DNA of 64,000 bases from Martelella sp. AD-3 (GTDB taxonomy: Bacteria; Pseudomonadota; Alphaproteobacteria; Rhizobiales; Rhizobiaceae). Shown here one piece after another: positions 15,551 through 25,491 of this stretch. The number at the start of each line of letters is the position of its first letter. Within the stretch, counting starts at the first letter, position 1. The stretch spans positions 4,368,501 through 4,432,500 of the forward strand of contig NZ_CP014275.1 in the NCBI RefSeq assembly GCF_001578105.1. The letters are read 5' to 3'. A model generated the notes under the pieces. It saw only the letters and a list, made by a program, of their open reading frames with translations. It was not told where the DNA came from and ran no database searches. A program made the position numbers and the translations under genes.

Positions 15551-16045
15551 ATGCACCGGATCGGCATTGCCGCAGGGCTGTTTCTCGCGGCGACAGGCAC
15601 CCTCGCGGACGATCTGAAACCCGGATGGAGCGTGCAGTTTCATCAGGATATTTTCGACAGGACGATCGTGCCGCTGGCCATTGCCAGCGAGGAAGGCGAT
15701 GATTTCGACAAGGCCTCGCTCGGCGCGGTCTGCTCGCAAGAGGGTGATGTCATCATCTTCTTCCAACCCAGGCGTTTCATGTTCTTTGAGACATCAGCCA
15801 AGCTTGCCCTGCGATCGGGCGACACGGTTGCCGAATATGATTTCGTTGCGGAAAAGATTCCTGCCTTCGGCAGTCTTCTGGCCGTCGATTCCGATCGGTC
15901 GCAAAAGATCATGACGCTCTTTGCCGATGCGGACGGTGCCGATATCGCCTTCCGGACGGAAGACAAGAACGGCCTGATCAGCAGTATCGGCGCCGGCAAG
16001 ACCTTCGAGATCGTCAAAACCGACTGTCCGGGCCCGGCGGGGTAG
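15551..16045 (+). CDS. Hypothetical secreted protein
   Basis: 164 aa. An apparent signal peptide (MHRIGIAAGLFLAATGTLAD, likely cleaved after GTLA) is followed by a soluble domain with two cysteines (GAVCSQEG and KTDCPGP) that could form a disulfide in the periplasm. I do not recognise the domain. It begins 60 bases after acsA behind a GGGGAGGAG ribosome binding site. The hairpin between them makes co-transcription with acsA doubtful. Codon use looks like that of its neighbours, so it is probably a real gene. Confidence 0.7.
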   Translation: MHRIGIAAGLFLAATGTLADDLKPGWSVQFHQDIFDRTIVPLAIASEEGDDFDKASLGAVCSQEGDVIIFFQPRRFMFFETSAKLALRSGDTVAEYDFVAEKIPAFGSLLAVDSDRSQKIMTLFADADGADIAFRTEDKNGLISSIGAGKTFEIVKTDCPGPAG

Positions 16046-16247
16046 GCATCGGCGTCGACGGGGCCGGTCCGGGCAGTCGATGCCGACCGGATGCCCTTCC
16101 TTCTCGCGGGCCATCCTTCCTTTTCGTCTTGCAAGCCGCTGCATTGCTTGCGGGCACGGTTTGCTTCAGCCATCACTACCGCCTGTCCGGTTTCCGTGCA
16201 GACGGCGGCAAGCGGAATCGAGCTTCTTGGCGCTGTTTTCCCTTGCA

Positions 16248-16285
16248 TGCACGTTCAAACCGGAATATGCACGTTTCTGCACGAT
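16248..16285 (+). promoter_or_regulatory. Phased direct repeats upstream of the DeoR gene
   Basis: TGCACGTT at 16248-16255 and 16268-16275, then TGCACGAT at 16278-16285. Offsets of 20 and 10 bases put all three on one face of the helix. This fits an autoregulatory operator for the DeoR-type protein that starts at 16298. Confidence 0.6.
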
Positions 16286-16297
16286 TTGGGCGAGGCC

Positions 16298-17068
16298 ATG
16301 CATCTGATCCGCGAAAGACAGGACATCATTCTCCAACGGCTGAAGGCCGGCAACCGGGTTCTGGCGGCTGATCTCGCGGTGGAATTCGCCGTGTCCGAGG
16401 ACACGATCCGCCGGGACCTGAGGGAGATGGCCGCACGCGGGCTTTGCGAGCGCGTCTATGGCGGAGCTTTGCCCTTGGCGCCGGCCGCCGGGCCGCTGAA
16501 GGCGCGCGACAACAAGGATGACGCCGAAAAGAAAGCGCTTGGCCGCCTGCTTGCCGGTGAAATCCATGACGGCATGAGCGTTTTCCTTGATGCCTCCAGC
16601 ACGAACATCGCCGCCGCCCGCGCCCTGCCGGAAAATCTTCGCGGCGTCATCGTCACCAATGCGCCGGCGATCGCGGCCGCCCTCGACGGGCACCGGACGC
16701 TTGACGTGATCATGGTTGGCGGCCGCATCCACCGCGAGGTCGGCGGCGCGGTCGGCGCGCGCGCGATCGAGGATCTCCAGGCGTTTCATTTCGATCTCTG
16801 CCTGCTCGGCGCCTGCGGCGTCGACGTCGAGGCGGGGCTCACCTGCTTTCACTACGAGGACGCGCTGTTCAAGCGGGAGGCTGCGGCCTGCGCGCGCCGG
16901 GTGGTAACGGCGATGACGGCGGGGAAGTTTTCAACCCGCGCGCCCTGCGGCGTGATCGCGCTCGACGCCCTCGATGCGCTCGTGGTCACCGCCTCGCTCG
17001 ATCCTGCGGCCCGCGCGGCGCTTGCGGAAACGGGTCTGGACCTGATCTGCGAGGAGGATTGCCGATGA
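16298..17068 (+). CDS. DeoR/GlpR-family transcriptional regulator
   Basis: 256 aa. An N-terminal DeoR helix-turn-helix (MHLIRERQDIILQRLKAGNR, VSEDTIRRDLREMAARGLCE, RVYGGAL) is followed by a DeoR C-terminal sugar-phosphate-type sensor (IHDGMSVFLDASSTNIAAAR, VTNAPAIAAAL, MVGGRIHREVGG). The family usually senses phosphorylated sugars or related metabolites. I chose 16298 because family members begin with this helix. The open frame runs upstream to 16091 without protein-like sequence. It overlaps the following VOC gene by ATGA and leads a three-gene operon with an MFS transporter. Confidence 0.9.
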   Translation: MHLIRERQDIILQRLKAGNRVLAADLAVEFAVSEDTIRRDLREMAARGLCERVYGGALPLAPAAGPLKARDNKDDAEKKALGRLLAGEIHDGMSVFLDASSTNIAAARALPENLRGVIVTNAPAIAAALDGHRTLDVIMVGGRIHREVGGAVGARAIEDLQAFHFDLCLLGACGVDVEAGLTCFHYEDALFKREAAACARRVVTAMTAGKFSTRAPCGVIALDALDALVVTASLDPAARAALAETGLDLICEEDCR

Positions 17069-17460
17069 GCGATGCGCGGATTGCCCATGTCGCGGTCTGG
17101 ACCGGCGACCTCGAACGGATGGCCGGATTTTATCAGCGCGTTTTCGCCGCAGAACCTGGCGAACGCTATGAAAGCCGCCGGAGGCCTGGCTTTGTCTCGC
17201 GCTTCATGAGACTGACGGACGGACCGACAATCGAGATCATGCAGGCGCCCTGGCTGGGCGCGGCGGATGACCCGACTGTCGAAAGACCCGGCTTTGCCCA
17301 TATCGCCATCAGTCTCGGCAGCGTCGCCGCCGTCGATCGTCTGGCGAAAGAGGCGGAGGAGGCCGGTTTTCTGACGAGCCCGCCGCGCCTGACGGGCGAC
17401 GGCTTTTACGAGGCCGTTCTGGCCGACCCGGACGGCAACCTGATCGAAATTACCGCATGA
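17065..17460 (+). CDS. VOC-superfamily protein (glyoxalase-like)
   Basis: 131 aa with one pair of beta-alpha-beta-beta-beta modules. The expected metal ligands are visible: His in RIAHVAVWTG, Glu in TIEIMQAP, His in GFAHIAIS and Glu in NLIEITA. This pattern suits a glyoxalase/dioxygenase-type metal site, but the substrate is not apparent. The start at 17065 overlaps the DeoR stop (ATGA) with GAGGAGG upstream, and its own stop overlaps the MFS gene. Confidence 0.85.
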   Translation: MSDARIAHVAVWTGDLERMAGFYQRVFAAEPGERYESRRRPGFVSRFMRLTDGPTIEIMQAPWLGAADDPTVERPGFAHIAISLGSVAAVDRLAKEAEEAGFLTSPPRLTGDGFYEAVLADPDGNLIEITA

Positions 17461-18659
17461 CGAGAAGACCAATGACCGAGACTCCGCTAGACGAAATCAG
17501 ACGCCCGCGCCGCTATATGTCGCCCCATCGCCTCGGGGTCTCGCTGCTTTTTCTCATGAACGGCTTTTATATGGGTTCCTGGGCGCCGAAAATCCCGGTC
17601 TTTGCCGAAAAGCTTGGCCTTTCGGAGGGCGAACTCGGGTTGATGATCCTCGTCTTCGGCGTCGGCTCGATCCTGGCGATGCCGCTCACCGGCATCTTCA
17701 ACGCTCGCTACGGCTCGACGAAGGTCGGCAAGGCGGCGGCGCTGATGTTCCTGCCGATGCTGATCCTGCTCACGCTCTCCAACGCGATCTGGCTGGCGGC
17801 TTGTGTGCTTTTCCTGTTCGGCGGGCTTATGGCGTCGATGGACGTATCGATGAATGCCAATACGGTCGCCGTCGAAAAGGTCGAGCACCGGGCGATCATG
17901 TCCTCCTGCCACGCCTTCTGGAGCCTGGGCGGGCTTCTCGGCGCCGGCATGGGCGGCTATCTGATCGAAACGATCGGCCCGCTCGGCCATGCCGTGTTCG
18001 CCACACTTCTTGCCGGGCTTTTCCTCGCCGTCGGCTTTCCGCGCCTCGTTGAGGACACGCCGACGGGCGAGCAGAAGAGCCAGAAGATCCGCCTGCCGAT
18101 GACGCCGCTGCCCTGGCTGATCGGCGTGGTCGCGCTGTTCTCCATGATCCCGGAAGGGGCGATCATGGACTGGAGCGCGCTCTACCTGCGCAATGAACGC
18201 GGCGTCGATATCGCCCTTGCCGGTTTCGGCTTTGCCGCCTTCCAGCTTTCGATGACGACGATGCGCTTTGCAGGCGACCTTGTGCGCGACCGCCTCGGCG
18301 GGGTGACGACGATGCGGATCTGCGCGGTGCTCTCCGTCACGGGCCTCCTGCTTGCAGGCCTCGCGCCATCCACACCGCTGATCATTCTCGGTTTTGCCAT
18401 TGCCGGGCTCGGCATTTCCAACATGGTGCCGATCGCCTTTTCTGCCGCCGGTAATCTGCCGGGCATGGCGCCGGGCATCGGTCTCTCGGTGACGACCACG
18501 CTCGGCTATTCCGGCATTCTCGTCGCCCCGTCGCTGATCGGCTTCCTCGCCGAGCATACGGGCTTCTCGCCGATCTTCACCGGTCTGTCGCTTCTCCATG
18601 TCATCGTCTTCCTGCTGGCGCCGCTTATGGCCTATGCCGACCGCGACCGGGTCGGCTGA
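17457..18659 (+). CDS. MFS transporter (YbjJ-like)
   Basis: 400 aa with about twelve hydrophobic segments. The N-terminal part [20 protein letters not shown] and the loop [11 protein letters not shown] resemble the YbjJ-type branch of the major facilitator superfamily. It is the last gene of the DeoR-VOC-MFS operon, started inside the ATGA overlap. A second in-frame ATG at 17472 is possible. Substrate unknown, perhaps a sugar-like compound or its derivative given the DeoR regulator. Confidence 0.87.
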   Translation: MTRRPMTETPLDEIRRPRRYMSPHRLGVSLLFLMNGFYMGSWAPKIPVFAEKLGLSEGELGLMILVFGVGSILAMPLTGIFNARYGSTKVGKAAALMFLPMLILLTLSNAIWLAACVLFLFGGLMASMDVSMNANTVAVEKVEHRAIMSSCHAFWSLGGLLGAGMGGYLIETIGPLGHAVFATLLAGLFLAVGFPRLVEDTPTGEQKSQKIRLPMTPLPWLIGVVALFSMIPEGAIMDWSALYLRNERGVDIALAGFGFAAFQLSMTTMRFAGDLVRDRLGGVTTMRICAVLSVTGLLLAGLAPSTPLIILGFAIAGLGISNMVPIAFSAAGNLPGMAPGIGLSVTTTLGYSGILVAPSLIGFLAEHTGFSPIFTGLSLLHVIVFLLAPLMAYADRDRVG

Positions 18660-18718
18660 CAGTTGACAAGACCGGGCCATTGTACCACCTGAAAGGCAGA
18701 GCCGTTCCGGAGATGATC

Positions 18719-19978
<1,260 letters not shown>

Positions 19979-20081
19979 GTACGTGTGTCTTTGCCAAAGT
20001 AAAGCTGACGCAATCTCTTGTTGTGCGTGAATCCAATAGCTGGCATGATTCAACAAAGTTTCTCGCAGGCGTTGAGCTCGA

Positions 20082-20801
20082 ATGAACATTGAAAAAAACA
20101 AAAGCGCTGAACTTGTCGGCATCGGAATTTACTCCTCGGCCGAGGCATCTCGTCTGACCTCTATTCCGGCGCCAAAACTTGTGCGTTGGCTCTCCGGGTA
20201 CAAGCGAAGAGGGAAAGACTATCCGCCTCTTTGGAACCCGGAAATAGCGATCGAGGATGAGAAAATCTATCTGAGTTTCAGAGATCTCATGGAAGTCCGT
20301 GTTGCAGATGCTTTCGTTAGGTTCGGCATGCCACCTCAGCATATCCGACGGGCGATATTGCTCGCCCGAGAGGTTCTCGGAAAAACCCATCCGTTGTCGA
20401 CAAATCGGTTTCGTACCGATGGAAGAAGTATCCTTCTCTTTGAAATTGAGAAAGATGAGAACGGCGAAGAGAAAGAGAAATTGCTCAATCTTTTCAGCCG
20501 TCAATATGAATTCAGGGAAGTCATTGATCCTGTGCTGAGAACTGTGGACTTTGGAAACGAGGGCGATCCAATCGTCTGGTGGCCACTTGGCAGGCGTTCC
20601 AGAATCCTCATCGATCCGCAGCGTGCTTTTGGACAGCCAATTGACGCTGCATCTGGTGTGCCGACGACCGTATTGGCGAATGCTGTGCGGCAGGAAGGAG
20701 GCATACATCAGGCGGCAAGGGTTTACGACGTTTCGGAATCTGCTGTTCGCGAAGCATTGGAATTCGAAGAAAAGACACCCAATGCGCGGATGGCAGCGTG
20801 A
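20082..20801 (+). CDS. Antitoxin-like DUF433/MerR-type DNA-binding protein (VapB45-like)
   Basis: 239 aa. The N-terminal region (YSSAEASRLTSIPAPKLVRW) looks like a MerR-type or DUF433 helix-turn-helix. The C-terminus (TTVLANAVRQEGGIHQAARV, YDVSESAVREALEFE) carries the DUF433 helices seen in antitoxins of the VapBC45 type. Its stop overlaps the GTG start of a PIN-like protein, which is typical of a toxin-antitoxin pair. Base composition is clearly lower in GC than the surroundings (A/T-rich codons such as AAA, GAA, ATA), suggesting horizontal transfer. Confidence 0.75.
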   Translation: MNIEKNKSAELVGIGIYSSAEASRLTSIPAPKLVRWLSGYKRRGKDYPPLWNPEIAIEDEKIYLSFRDLMEVRVADAFVRFGMPPQHIRRAILLAREVLGKTHPLSTNRFRTDGRSILLFEIEKDENGEEKEKLLNLFSRQYEFREVIDPVLRTVDFGNEGDPIVWWPLGRRSRILIDPQRAFGQPIDAASGVPTTVLANAVRQEGGIHQAARVYDVSESAVREALEFEEKTPNARMAA

Positions 20802-21217
20802 ATGTCTTCTTTGACAATTGCACGTCTCCAGTACTGGCAAGAACCCTCGACGGCTTCATCAGCAATTTTGATGACCGGGCATTTCATATCGGCGACATCA
20901 GTGGGATGCCCAACGGGCGGAATGCGTCTGATCTGGACTGGATCCGCTTCCTGAAATCTTCCAACACGCATTGGATTTTTATTTCGAATGACAGAAGAAT
21001 ACTGAAAAACTCTGCTGAACGTATCGCCTTACGTGCTGCCGGGTTGCATGGGTTTGTATTCGCTCAAGGATATCAGAAGATGCCAACGCACCAAGCGGCC
21101 TCAAATCTTATATGGCGCTGGCCTGACATCGTTCATATTACCGAGCTTGTACAAGCTCCGGCCATGCATGAAATTCCTGTCAGTCGTGGCGCAAAACTGA
21201 GATCACTTTCCTTCTGA
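20798..21217 (+). CDS. PIN-like toxin (VapC45-like ribonuclease)
   Basis: 139 aa. It begins NVFFDNCTSPVLARTLDGF, with the first PIN-like acidic residue in FFDNC, then ASDLDWIRFLK and FISNDRRILKNSAERIALRA, matching the VapC45/Mut7-C-type PIN-like fold. Expected to be a metal-dependent RNase inhibited by the upstream protein. The start is GTG overlapping the previous stop (GTGA). It shares the low GC content of its partner. Activity is inferred. Confidence 0.75.
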   Translation: MNVFFDNCTSPVLARTLDGFISNFDDRAFHIGDISGMPNGRNASDLDWIRFLKSSNTHWIFISNDRRILKNSAERIALRAAGLHGFVFAQGYQKMPTHQAASNLIWRWPDIVHITELVQAPAMHEIPVSRGAKLRSLSF

Positions 21218-21224
21218 GTCAACC

Positions 21225-21446
21225 TTAACCCCTCTTCACATAAACCCTGCCGCCGCCCTTCTTGCGGCCGGTGTCTTCCACGCCGGGAAAGCGGCCCTTG
21301 CGCACGGCGTTGAGGAATTCGCGGCCAATCTTCACCTTGTCGCCGATAGAGAGCCGGTTCCAGCCTTTGCCGTAAAGTTCCGGGAAATGAAACTCGCCCG
21401 GCTCCTGTGCCAGAAGCCGGTTTGCGATCTCGTCTTCGTCGAGCAT
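21225..21446 (-). CDS. Small DUF1413-like protein
   Basis: 73 aa, basic C-terminus (GRKKGGGRVYVKRG). The pattern FHFPELYGKGWNRLSIGDKV followed by KIGREFLNAVRKGRF resembles the DUF1413 family of small proteins of unknown function. It begins 2 bases after the LysE gene ends, on the same strand, so it is probably translated from the same message. No function can be given. Confidence 0.7.
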   Translation of the reverse strand: MLDEDEIANRLLAQEPGEFHFPELYGKGWNRLSIGDKVKIGREFLNAVRKGRFPGVEDTGRKKGGGRVYVKRG

Positions 21447-21447
21447 G

Positions 21448-22089
21448 TCAGAACCTTGTCGTCAGAAGTTTCAGGCCGGCAAGCGTGAAGAGCGCGGCCA
21501 TCGTCCCCTCGATGGCGCGACGGGCCTTTCTGTAGCCGCGCACCACGAGGCCGGACGAAAACATCAGCGCCAGCGCGTTGAAGGTCAGAAAGCCGATGAT
21601 ATTGGCGCCGGCGATGAACAGGATGATCGTGCCGTGGTCTGCAGCCTTCGGCAGGCCGATGGAGACGAGCGAGACCCAGGCGAAGATCGCCTTCGGATTG
21701 GTAAGGTGGATATAGAGGCCGCGCCGGTAGAAGGCGCCGAGGCCGAGACGCCCGGCAATCTTCGGCGCCATGTCGGCGGCATCCGCGCGCATCGCGGCGC
21801 GAAAGCTCTTATAGGCCAGATAAAGCAGATAGCATCCGCCGATGATCTTCAGCGCCACCAACCCGTAGGCAAGCTTCGTCACCACGGCGGCCATGCCGGC
21901 GCCGGCCAGCACGGCCCAGAAGAAGGAGCCGGTCAGAACGCCGTTGGCAAGCGCCACAGCCTGCCGCCGGCCATGGCCCATCGCCGTGCCGGCAATGGCA
22001 AGCGTTGCCGGGCCGGGGCTGACGACGGCGATGAAATAGGCGGTCCAGGCAAGCGCCAGCGATCCCAGAAGCTGCGGCGTATCCATCAT
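21448..22089 (-). CDS. LysE/RhtB-family amino acid exporter
   Basis: 213 aa with six hydrophobic segments. The signature VVSPGPATLAIAGTAMGHGR, the cytoplasmic loop LYLAYKSFRAAMRA and LTNPKAIFAWVS match the LysE/RhtB family, which exports amino acids or related metabolites by proton antiport. It lies 9 bases downstream of the ProC-like gene on the same strand, hinting at an operon dealing with amino acids. Confidence 0.92.
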   Translation of the reverse strand: MMDTPQLLGSLALAWTAYFIAVVSPGPATLAIAGTAMGHGRRQAVALANGVLTGSFFWAVLAGAGMAAVVTKLAYGLVALKIIGGCYLLYLAYKSFRAAMRADAADMAPKIAGRLGLGAFYRRGLYIHLTNPKAIFAWVSLVSIGLPKAADHGTIILFIAGANIIGFLTFNALALMFSSGLVVRGYRKARRAIEGTMAALFTLAGLKLLTTRF

Positions 22090-22098
22090 CCTGTCCTG

Positions 22099-22884
22099 TC
22101 AGTCGGAAGAAGGTTTCGCATTCTCGAACCGATCCCAGATGCCGTCAAGCGCCTTTGAAAACGCGGTATAGACGTTGTTGTCCTTCAGGTGTTTGAGCAC
22201 CTGTTCATTGGTGCCGCCGCGCGTCGCCGATTCCCGCGTCAGTTCGGAAAACGACATCTCCGGCGCGTTGCGGGCGGTTGCGGCAAGCGCGTAGAACACG
22301 GCGCCGGAAAAGGCCCGCGCCTTGTCGGCCGGCAGGTTTTTCGCCTGAAGCCAGTCGGCGATGGTCTCGTAATAGGCGAAGGCGCCGGCAAGCGAGGCGG
22401 TCGCCACGCACATCGCCTGGTATTCGTCATCGGTCTCGGCGGCAACCACGGTGCCGAGCGGCTCGAACATCGCAATCGCGTCCTCATCCGGCGGAAAGAC
22501 CGGTGTCGGCCCGCCGTGAAAGGCGACCGCCGGCAACGGGGTAACGAGCGTGATCCGCGTTGCCGGGGCGACGATCCGTGCAAGCCGCGCCTGGCTGAAG
22601 GTCGGCATGAAGCTGATGACGTGGTGGGACGGGCCAAACTTCAGCGTCTTGATGATCTCTTCGGCATCGCCCGGCCTCAGCGCCAGACAAACGCTTTCAG
22701 CGCCGTCAATCACATCCTGGTTGCTTGCCGCCACCGCCACATTCTCGAAGCGGTCGGCAAGCGTGGCCGCGATCTCCTCATTGCGCGGCGAAACAAGGAT
22801 GGTCGGCTTTTCGCCGTCGACCGTGCTCATGCCGGTCACCACGGCCTTGGTGATTTCGCCTGTTCCGATAAACCCGATTGTCAT
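22099..22884 (-). CDS. proC: Pyrroline-5-carboxylate reductase family protein
   Basis: 261 aa. Rossmann N-terminus MTIGFIGTGEITKAVVTGMS and a C-terminal helical domain with SELTRESATRGGTNEQVLKH, which matches the ProC dimer motif. ProC makes proline from pyrroline-5-carboxylate with NAD(P)H. I took the ATG at 22884, preceded by GGAAGG; the frame continues to 23028 but looks non-coding. The sequence departs from standard ProC in the centre, so it may be a paralogue with another imine substrate. Confidence 0.82.
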   Translation of the reverse strand: MTIGFIGTGEITKAVVTGMSTVDGEKPTILVSPRNEEIAATLADRFENVAVAASNQDVIDGAESVCLALRPGDAEEIIKTLKFGPSHHVISFMPTFSQARLARIVAPATRITLVTPLPAVAFHGGPTPVFPPDEDAIAMFEPLGTVVAAETDDEYQAMCVATASLAGAFAYYETIADWLQAKNLPADKARAFSGAVFYALAATARNAPEMSFSELTRESATRGGTNEQVLKHLKDNNVYTAFSKALDGIWDRFENAKPSSD

Positions 22885-23022
22885 GACATTCCTTCCTGAA
22901 TTTGCTGGCCCAGCATAGGAAGCCATGACCGGTTTGAAAACGGGGCGCGCCCAGAAAGGCGGATCCAGGGCGGCGCGCGGCGTTGCCGCCGGAGGAGAGT
23001 GACGCCGCCCTGAACCGGCGCC

Positions 23023-23051
23023 GCGCACCTGCGTCAGGCGGTCAGGTGCGC
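23023..23051 (-). terminator. Hairpin at the end of folD
   Basis: Inverted repeat GCGCACCTG / CAGGTGCGC (9 bp) whose loop holds the folD stop codon. No U-tract follows on the minus strand, so termination is uncertain. Confidence 0.35.
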
Positions 23052-23936
23052 CGGCTCGGCAAGCCCGCGACGGCGGCAGGCAGCCGTCAGCGTGTTTGCC
23101 AGCAGGCAGGCGATCGTCATGGGGCCGACGCCGCCCGGCACCGGGGTCATCGCGCCGGCGACCGCACTTGCCGCGGCAAAATCCACATCGCCCGTCAGCC
23201 GCGTCTTGCCCGGTCCGCGCTCCGGTGCGTCGATCCGGTTGATGCCGACATCGATCACGCTCGCGCCGGGTTTTATCCAGTCGCCCTTTATCATCTCGGG
23301 CCTGCCGACGGCGGCGACCACGATATCGGCGCGGCTGACGACGGCCTTCAGGTCGCGCGTGCGCGAATGGGCGATTGTGACAGTGGCGTTGGCGGCAAGC
23401 AGCAATTGCGCCATCGGCTTGCCGACGATGTTGGAGCGGCCGACGACGACTGCCTCGAGGCCGGAAAGGTCGCCGTGTTCCGCCTGCAGCATCATCAGGC
23501 AGCCGAGCGGGGTACAGGGCACCATGGCCTTCTGCCCGGTCGCCAGAAGGCCGACATTCAGGATGTGAAACCCGTCAACATCCTTCGTCGGGTCGATCGC
23601 CGCCAGAACCTCGGCTTCCGCAATATGGGCGGGAAGCGGCAATTGCACGAGAATGCCGTCGACCGCATCGTCGGCGTTCAGCCGGGCGACCAGCGCCAGA
23701 AGGTCAGCGGCGGAAGTCTCTTCGGGCAGGCGGTGCTCGAAGGAATTCATGCCGGCCTCGACGGTCTGTCTGTGCTTGGCGCGGACATAGACTTCGGATG
23801 CCGGATCAGTGCCAACGAGAACCACGGCAAGGCCGGGCGTCACGCCATGCTGCGCCTTGAGGCGCGAAACATGGCAGGCCACCGCGCCGCGAAGCCTGGC
23901 CGCAAAGGCCTTTCCGTCAATGATCCGTGCCGTCAT
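23034..23936 (-). CDS. folD: Bifunctional methylenetetrahydrofolate dehydrogenase/cyclohydrolase
   Basis: 300 aa. It interconverts 5,10-methylene-THF, methenyl-THF and 10-formyl-THF. Motifs: the substrate-site Tyr and Lys in [15 protein letters not shown], the [11 protein letters not shown] strand, the [11 protein letters not shown] loop, [18 protein letters not shown] of the NADP fold, and the family end [19 protein letters not shown]. It lies 42 bases downstream of the YciI gene at the end of the lig operon. This places it with PurU and the MetF-like enzyme in handling C1 units taken from methoxy-aromatics. Confidence 0.95.
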   Translation of the reverse strand: MTARIIDGKAFAARLRGAVACHVSRLKAQHGVTPGLAVVLVGTDPASEVYVRAKHRQTVEAGMNSFEHRLPEETSAADLLALVARLNADDAVDGILVQLPLPAHIAEAEVLAAIDPTKDVDGFHILNVGLLATGQKAMVPCTPLGCLMMLQAEHGDLSGLEAVVVGRSNIVGKPMAQLLLAANATVTIAHSRTRDLKAVVSRADIVVAAVGRPEMIKGDWIKPGASVIDVGINRIDAPERGPGKTRLTGDVDFAAASAVAGAMTPVPGGVGPMTIACLLANTLTAACRRRGLAEPAHLTA

Positions 23937-23978
23937 CCTCTGCTCCCGTCAATCACAGGCATTTCCCATCCCGCCGGC

Positions 23979-24311
23979 TCAGTCGGCCGGCAGGCGCGGG
24001 CTCATCGGCTCGCTGATCCGCCCGGCCTGGAACGTATCGGGCAGGGGCGTCAGTTCGATGGTCGCGACGATGCCCGCCCTGCGAAAGGGGTCGCCTTCGG
24101 CAAAGTCCTCGGCATCGGCGCGGCTTTTTGCCTCCAATATGCCGAAATTGCCGCAGGAGCGGCTCTCGTCATCGACAAGCGCCGAGCCGATCAGCACCGA
24201 AACAAGGCCGTTGCCGCCCGAGGAGACCCATGCGCGGTGCTCGGGGCGGATCTGCTCGCGCAGTTCATGGACGTCCGGATTGTTCAGGCAGCGCATCAGG
24301 AAAAACGCCAT
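23979..24311 (-). CDS. YciI-like protein
   Basis: 110 aa, one ferredoxin-like YciI/EthD-type domain: MAFFLMRCLNNPDVHELREQ, EDFAEGDPFRRAGIVATIEL. Proteins of this fold isomerise or dechlorinate small lactones or muconates in aromatic pathways, although many have no known activity. The start ATG shares a base with the ligB stop (TGATG), so it is translated with ligB. This supports a role in the same pathway, perhaps on the ring-cleavage product. Confidence 0.85.
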   Translation of the reverse strand: MAFFLMRCLNNPDVHELREQIRPEHRAWVSSGGNGLVSVLIGSALVDDESRSCGNFGILEAKSRADAEDFAEGDPFRRAGIVATIELTPLPDTFQAGRISEPMSPRLPAD

Positions 24312-25150
24312 CACGCATTCTCCAGCACAACCATGCCGGCGCCGGTGAGCGAGGCGGGCGCGTAATAATGCCTGTGCTTCATCTCCACATGCGGGTTCAT
24401 CGCCGCCCGCATCACCAGCCACATGATCAGTTCCGCGCCTTCCGAGCCGAACTGGTCGACATAGTCCTCGCGGCTCATGTTCCGGTATTTCTCGTAGTCA
24501 TTGGCGATGCCGTCAAGCCAGGCCTCGTCGGCCTCGCGGTTGATGAAGCCGGCGCGGCTGCCCTGAAGCTGGTGCGAAAGCCCGCCCGTGCCCATGATCA
24601 CCACGCGCTCATCGCCGGGGAAGCTCTCGATCGCCTTGCGCAGCACCTTGCCCATTTCCCAGCAACGCTGCGGGGTGGGGATCGGATACTGGATGGTGTT
24701 GACCCAGATCGGCACCACCTTGACCGGCCAGTGTTCGGGACGGCCGAAGAACAGTTCCAGCGGCACCTGAAGGCCGTGATCAACCTCGATCTCGCGGCAG
24801 ACCAGCGGGTCGAAATGGTTTTCCACCATGGTGTCGACGATATGCCAGGAGAGATCGGCGGCGCCCTCGAAATCGGGCACGGCGCGCGGGCCCCAGCCCT
24901 CGTCCACCGGCTTGTAGCTGTCGGCGACGCCGATGGCGAAGGTCGGCACGCGGTCGAGGAAGAATGTGTTGCCGTGGTCGTTGAAGATCACGACCGCGAC
25001 ATCGGGCTTCTTCTCCGCCATCCACTGCTTGCCCGGAATATAGCCGTCGAAAAACGGCTTCCAGTCGGGCGTGTCGGCAAGCCCCTTGTCGAGCGCCACG
25101 CCGATCGAGGGTACGTGGCTGGTGCCGACGCCGCCAATGATTTCGGCCAT
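24311..25150 (-). CDS. ligB: Extradiol dioxygenase catalytic subunit, LigB type (protocatechuate/gallate dioxygenase)
   Basis: 279 aa, a type II (LigB) extradiol dioxygenase that opens a catechol-type ring at the 4,5 bond with Fe(II) and O2. By eye alignment with Sphingobium LigB, the metal ligands are His12 (GTSHVPS), His59 (FNDHGN) and Glu240 (GSEGAELIMW), and the catalytic His193 lies in GTGGLSHQLQG. Its start overlaps the ligA stop. The absence of LigC and LigI genes here favours gallate or a methylgallate as substrate, but protocatechuate is not excluded. Confidence 0.93.
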   Translation of the reverse strand: MAEIIGGVGTSHVPSIGVALDKGLADTPDWKPFFDGYIPGKQWMAEKKPDVAVVIFNDHGNTFFLDRVPTFAIGVADSYKPVDEGWGPRAVPDFEGAADLSWHIVDTMVENHFDPLVCREIEVDHGLQVPLELFFGRPEHWPVKVVPIWVNTIQYPIPTPQRCWEMGKVLRKAIESFPGDERVVIMGTGGLSHQLQGSRAGFINREADEAWLDGIANDYEKYRNMSREDYVDQFGSEGAELIMWLVMRAAMNPHVEMKHRHYYAPASLTGAGMVVLENA

Positions 25151-25491
25151 TACATCTTCCCCAGTCTTGTCTTGAGAAATTCTTCCTGGTTCATGCCGGC
25201 CTGCGCCGCGCCGATCTCGGCCATGCTGGCCGGGTCGACCGCCGCGATCTTCAGGATGAAGAAGAGATTGCCGCCAAGGGCCACCATCCTGTGCCAGTCG
25301 CGGCGCATCACCGCCTGTTTCTCCGCCTCGCCCAGGCCGAAACTGTCGAGAAAGGCTTCCTCGTCGGCCTTGAAGGCGGCGCGGTTTTCCGGCTTGCCGA
25401 GCGACATCGCCATCTTGTTCATCCGGTAGCCGTTTTTCGAACGCTCTCGCTCGAAGAGGGGCGTTTCGGGGATTTCGAGCACGTCAGACAT
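25150..25491 (-). CDS. ligA: Extradiol dioxygenase small subunit, LigA type
   Basis: 113 aa, all-helical. The segments NGYRMNKMAMSLGKPENRAA, FKADEEAFLDSFGLGEAEKQ and AVMRRDWHRMVALGGNLFFI align with LigA of Sphingobium. The subunit closes the active site over LigB. I chose the ATG at 25491, since the longer frame to 25602 has no LigA-like sequence. It overlaps both the hydrolase gene upstream and ligB downstream. It is shorter than LigA (139 aa) at both ends. Confidence 0.93.
   Translation of the reverse strand: MSDVLEIPETPLFERERSKNGYRMNKMAMSLGKPENRAAFKADEEAFLDSFGLGEAEKQAVMRRDWHRMVALGGNLFFILKIAAVDPASMAEIGAAQAGMNQEEFLKTRLGKM

Noticed and set aside
24311..25491. Fused gallate dioxygenase (DesB/GalA type)
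   Set aside because: The small and large domains are encoded by two separate overlapping genes, as in LigA and LigB.
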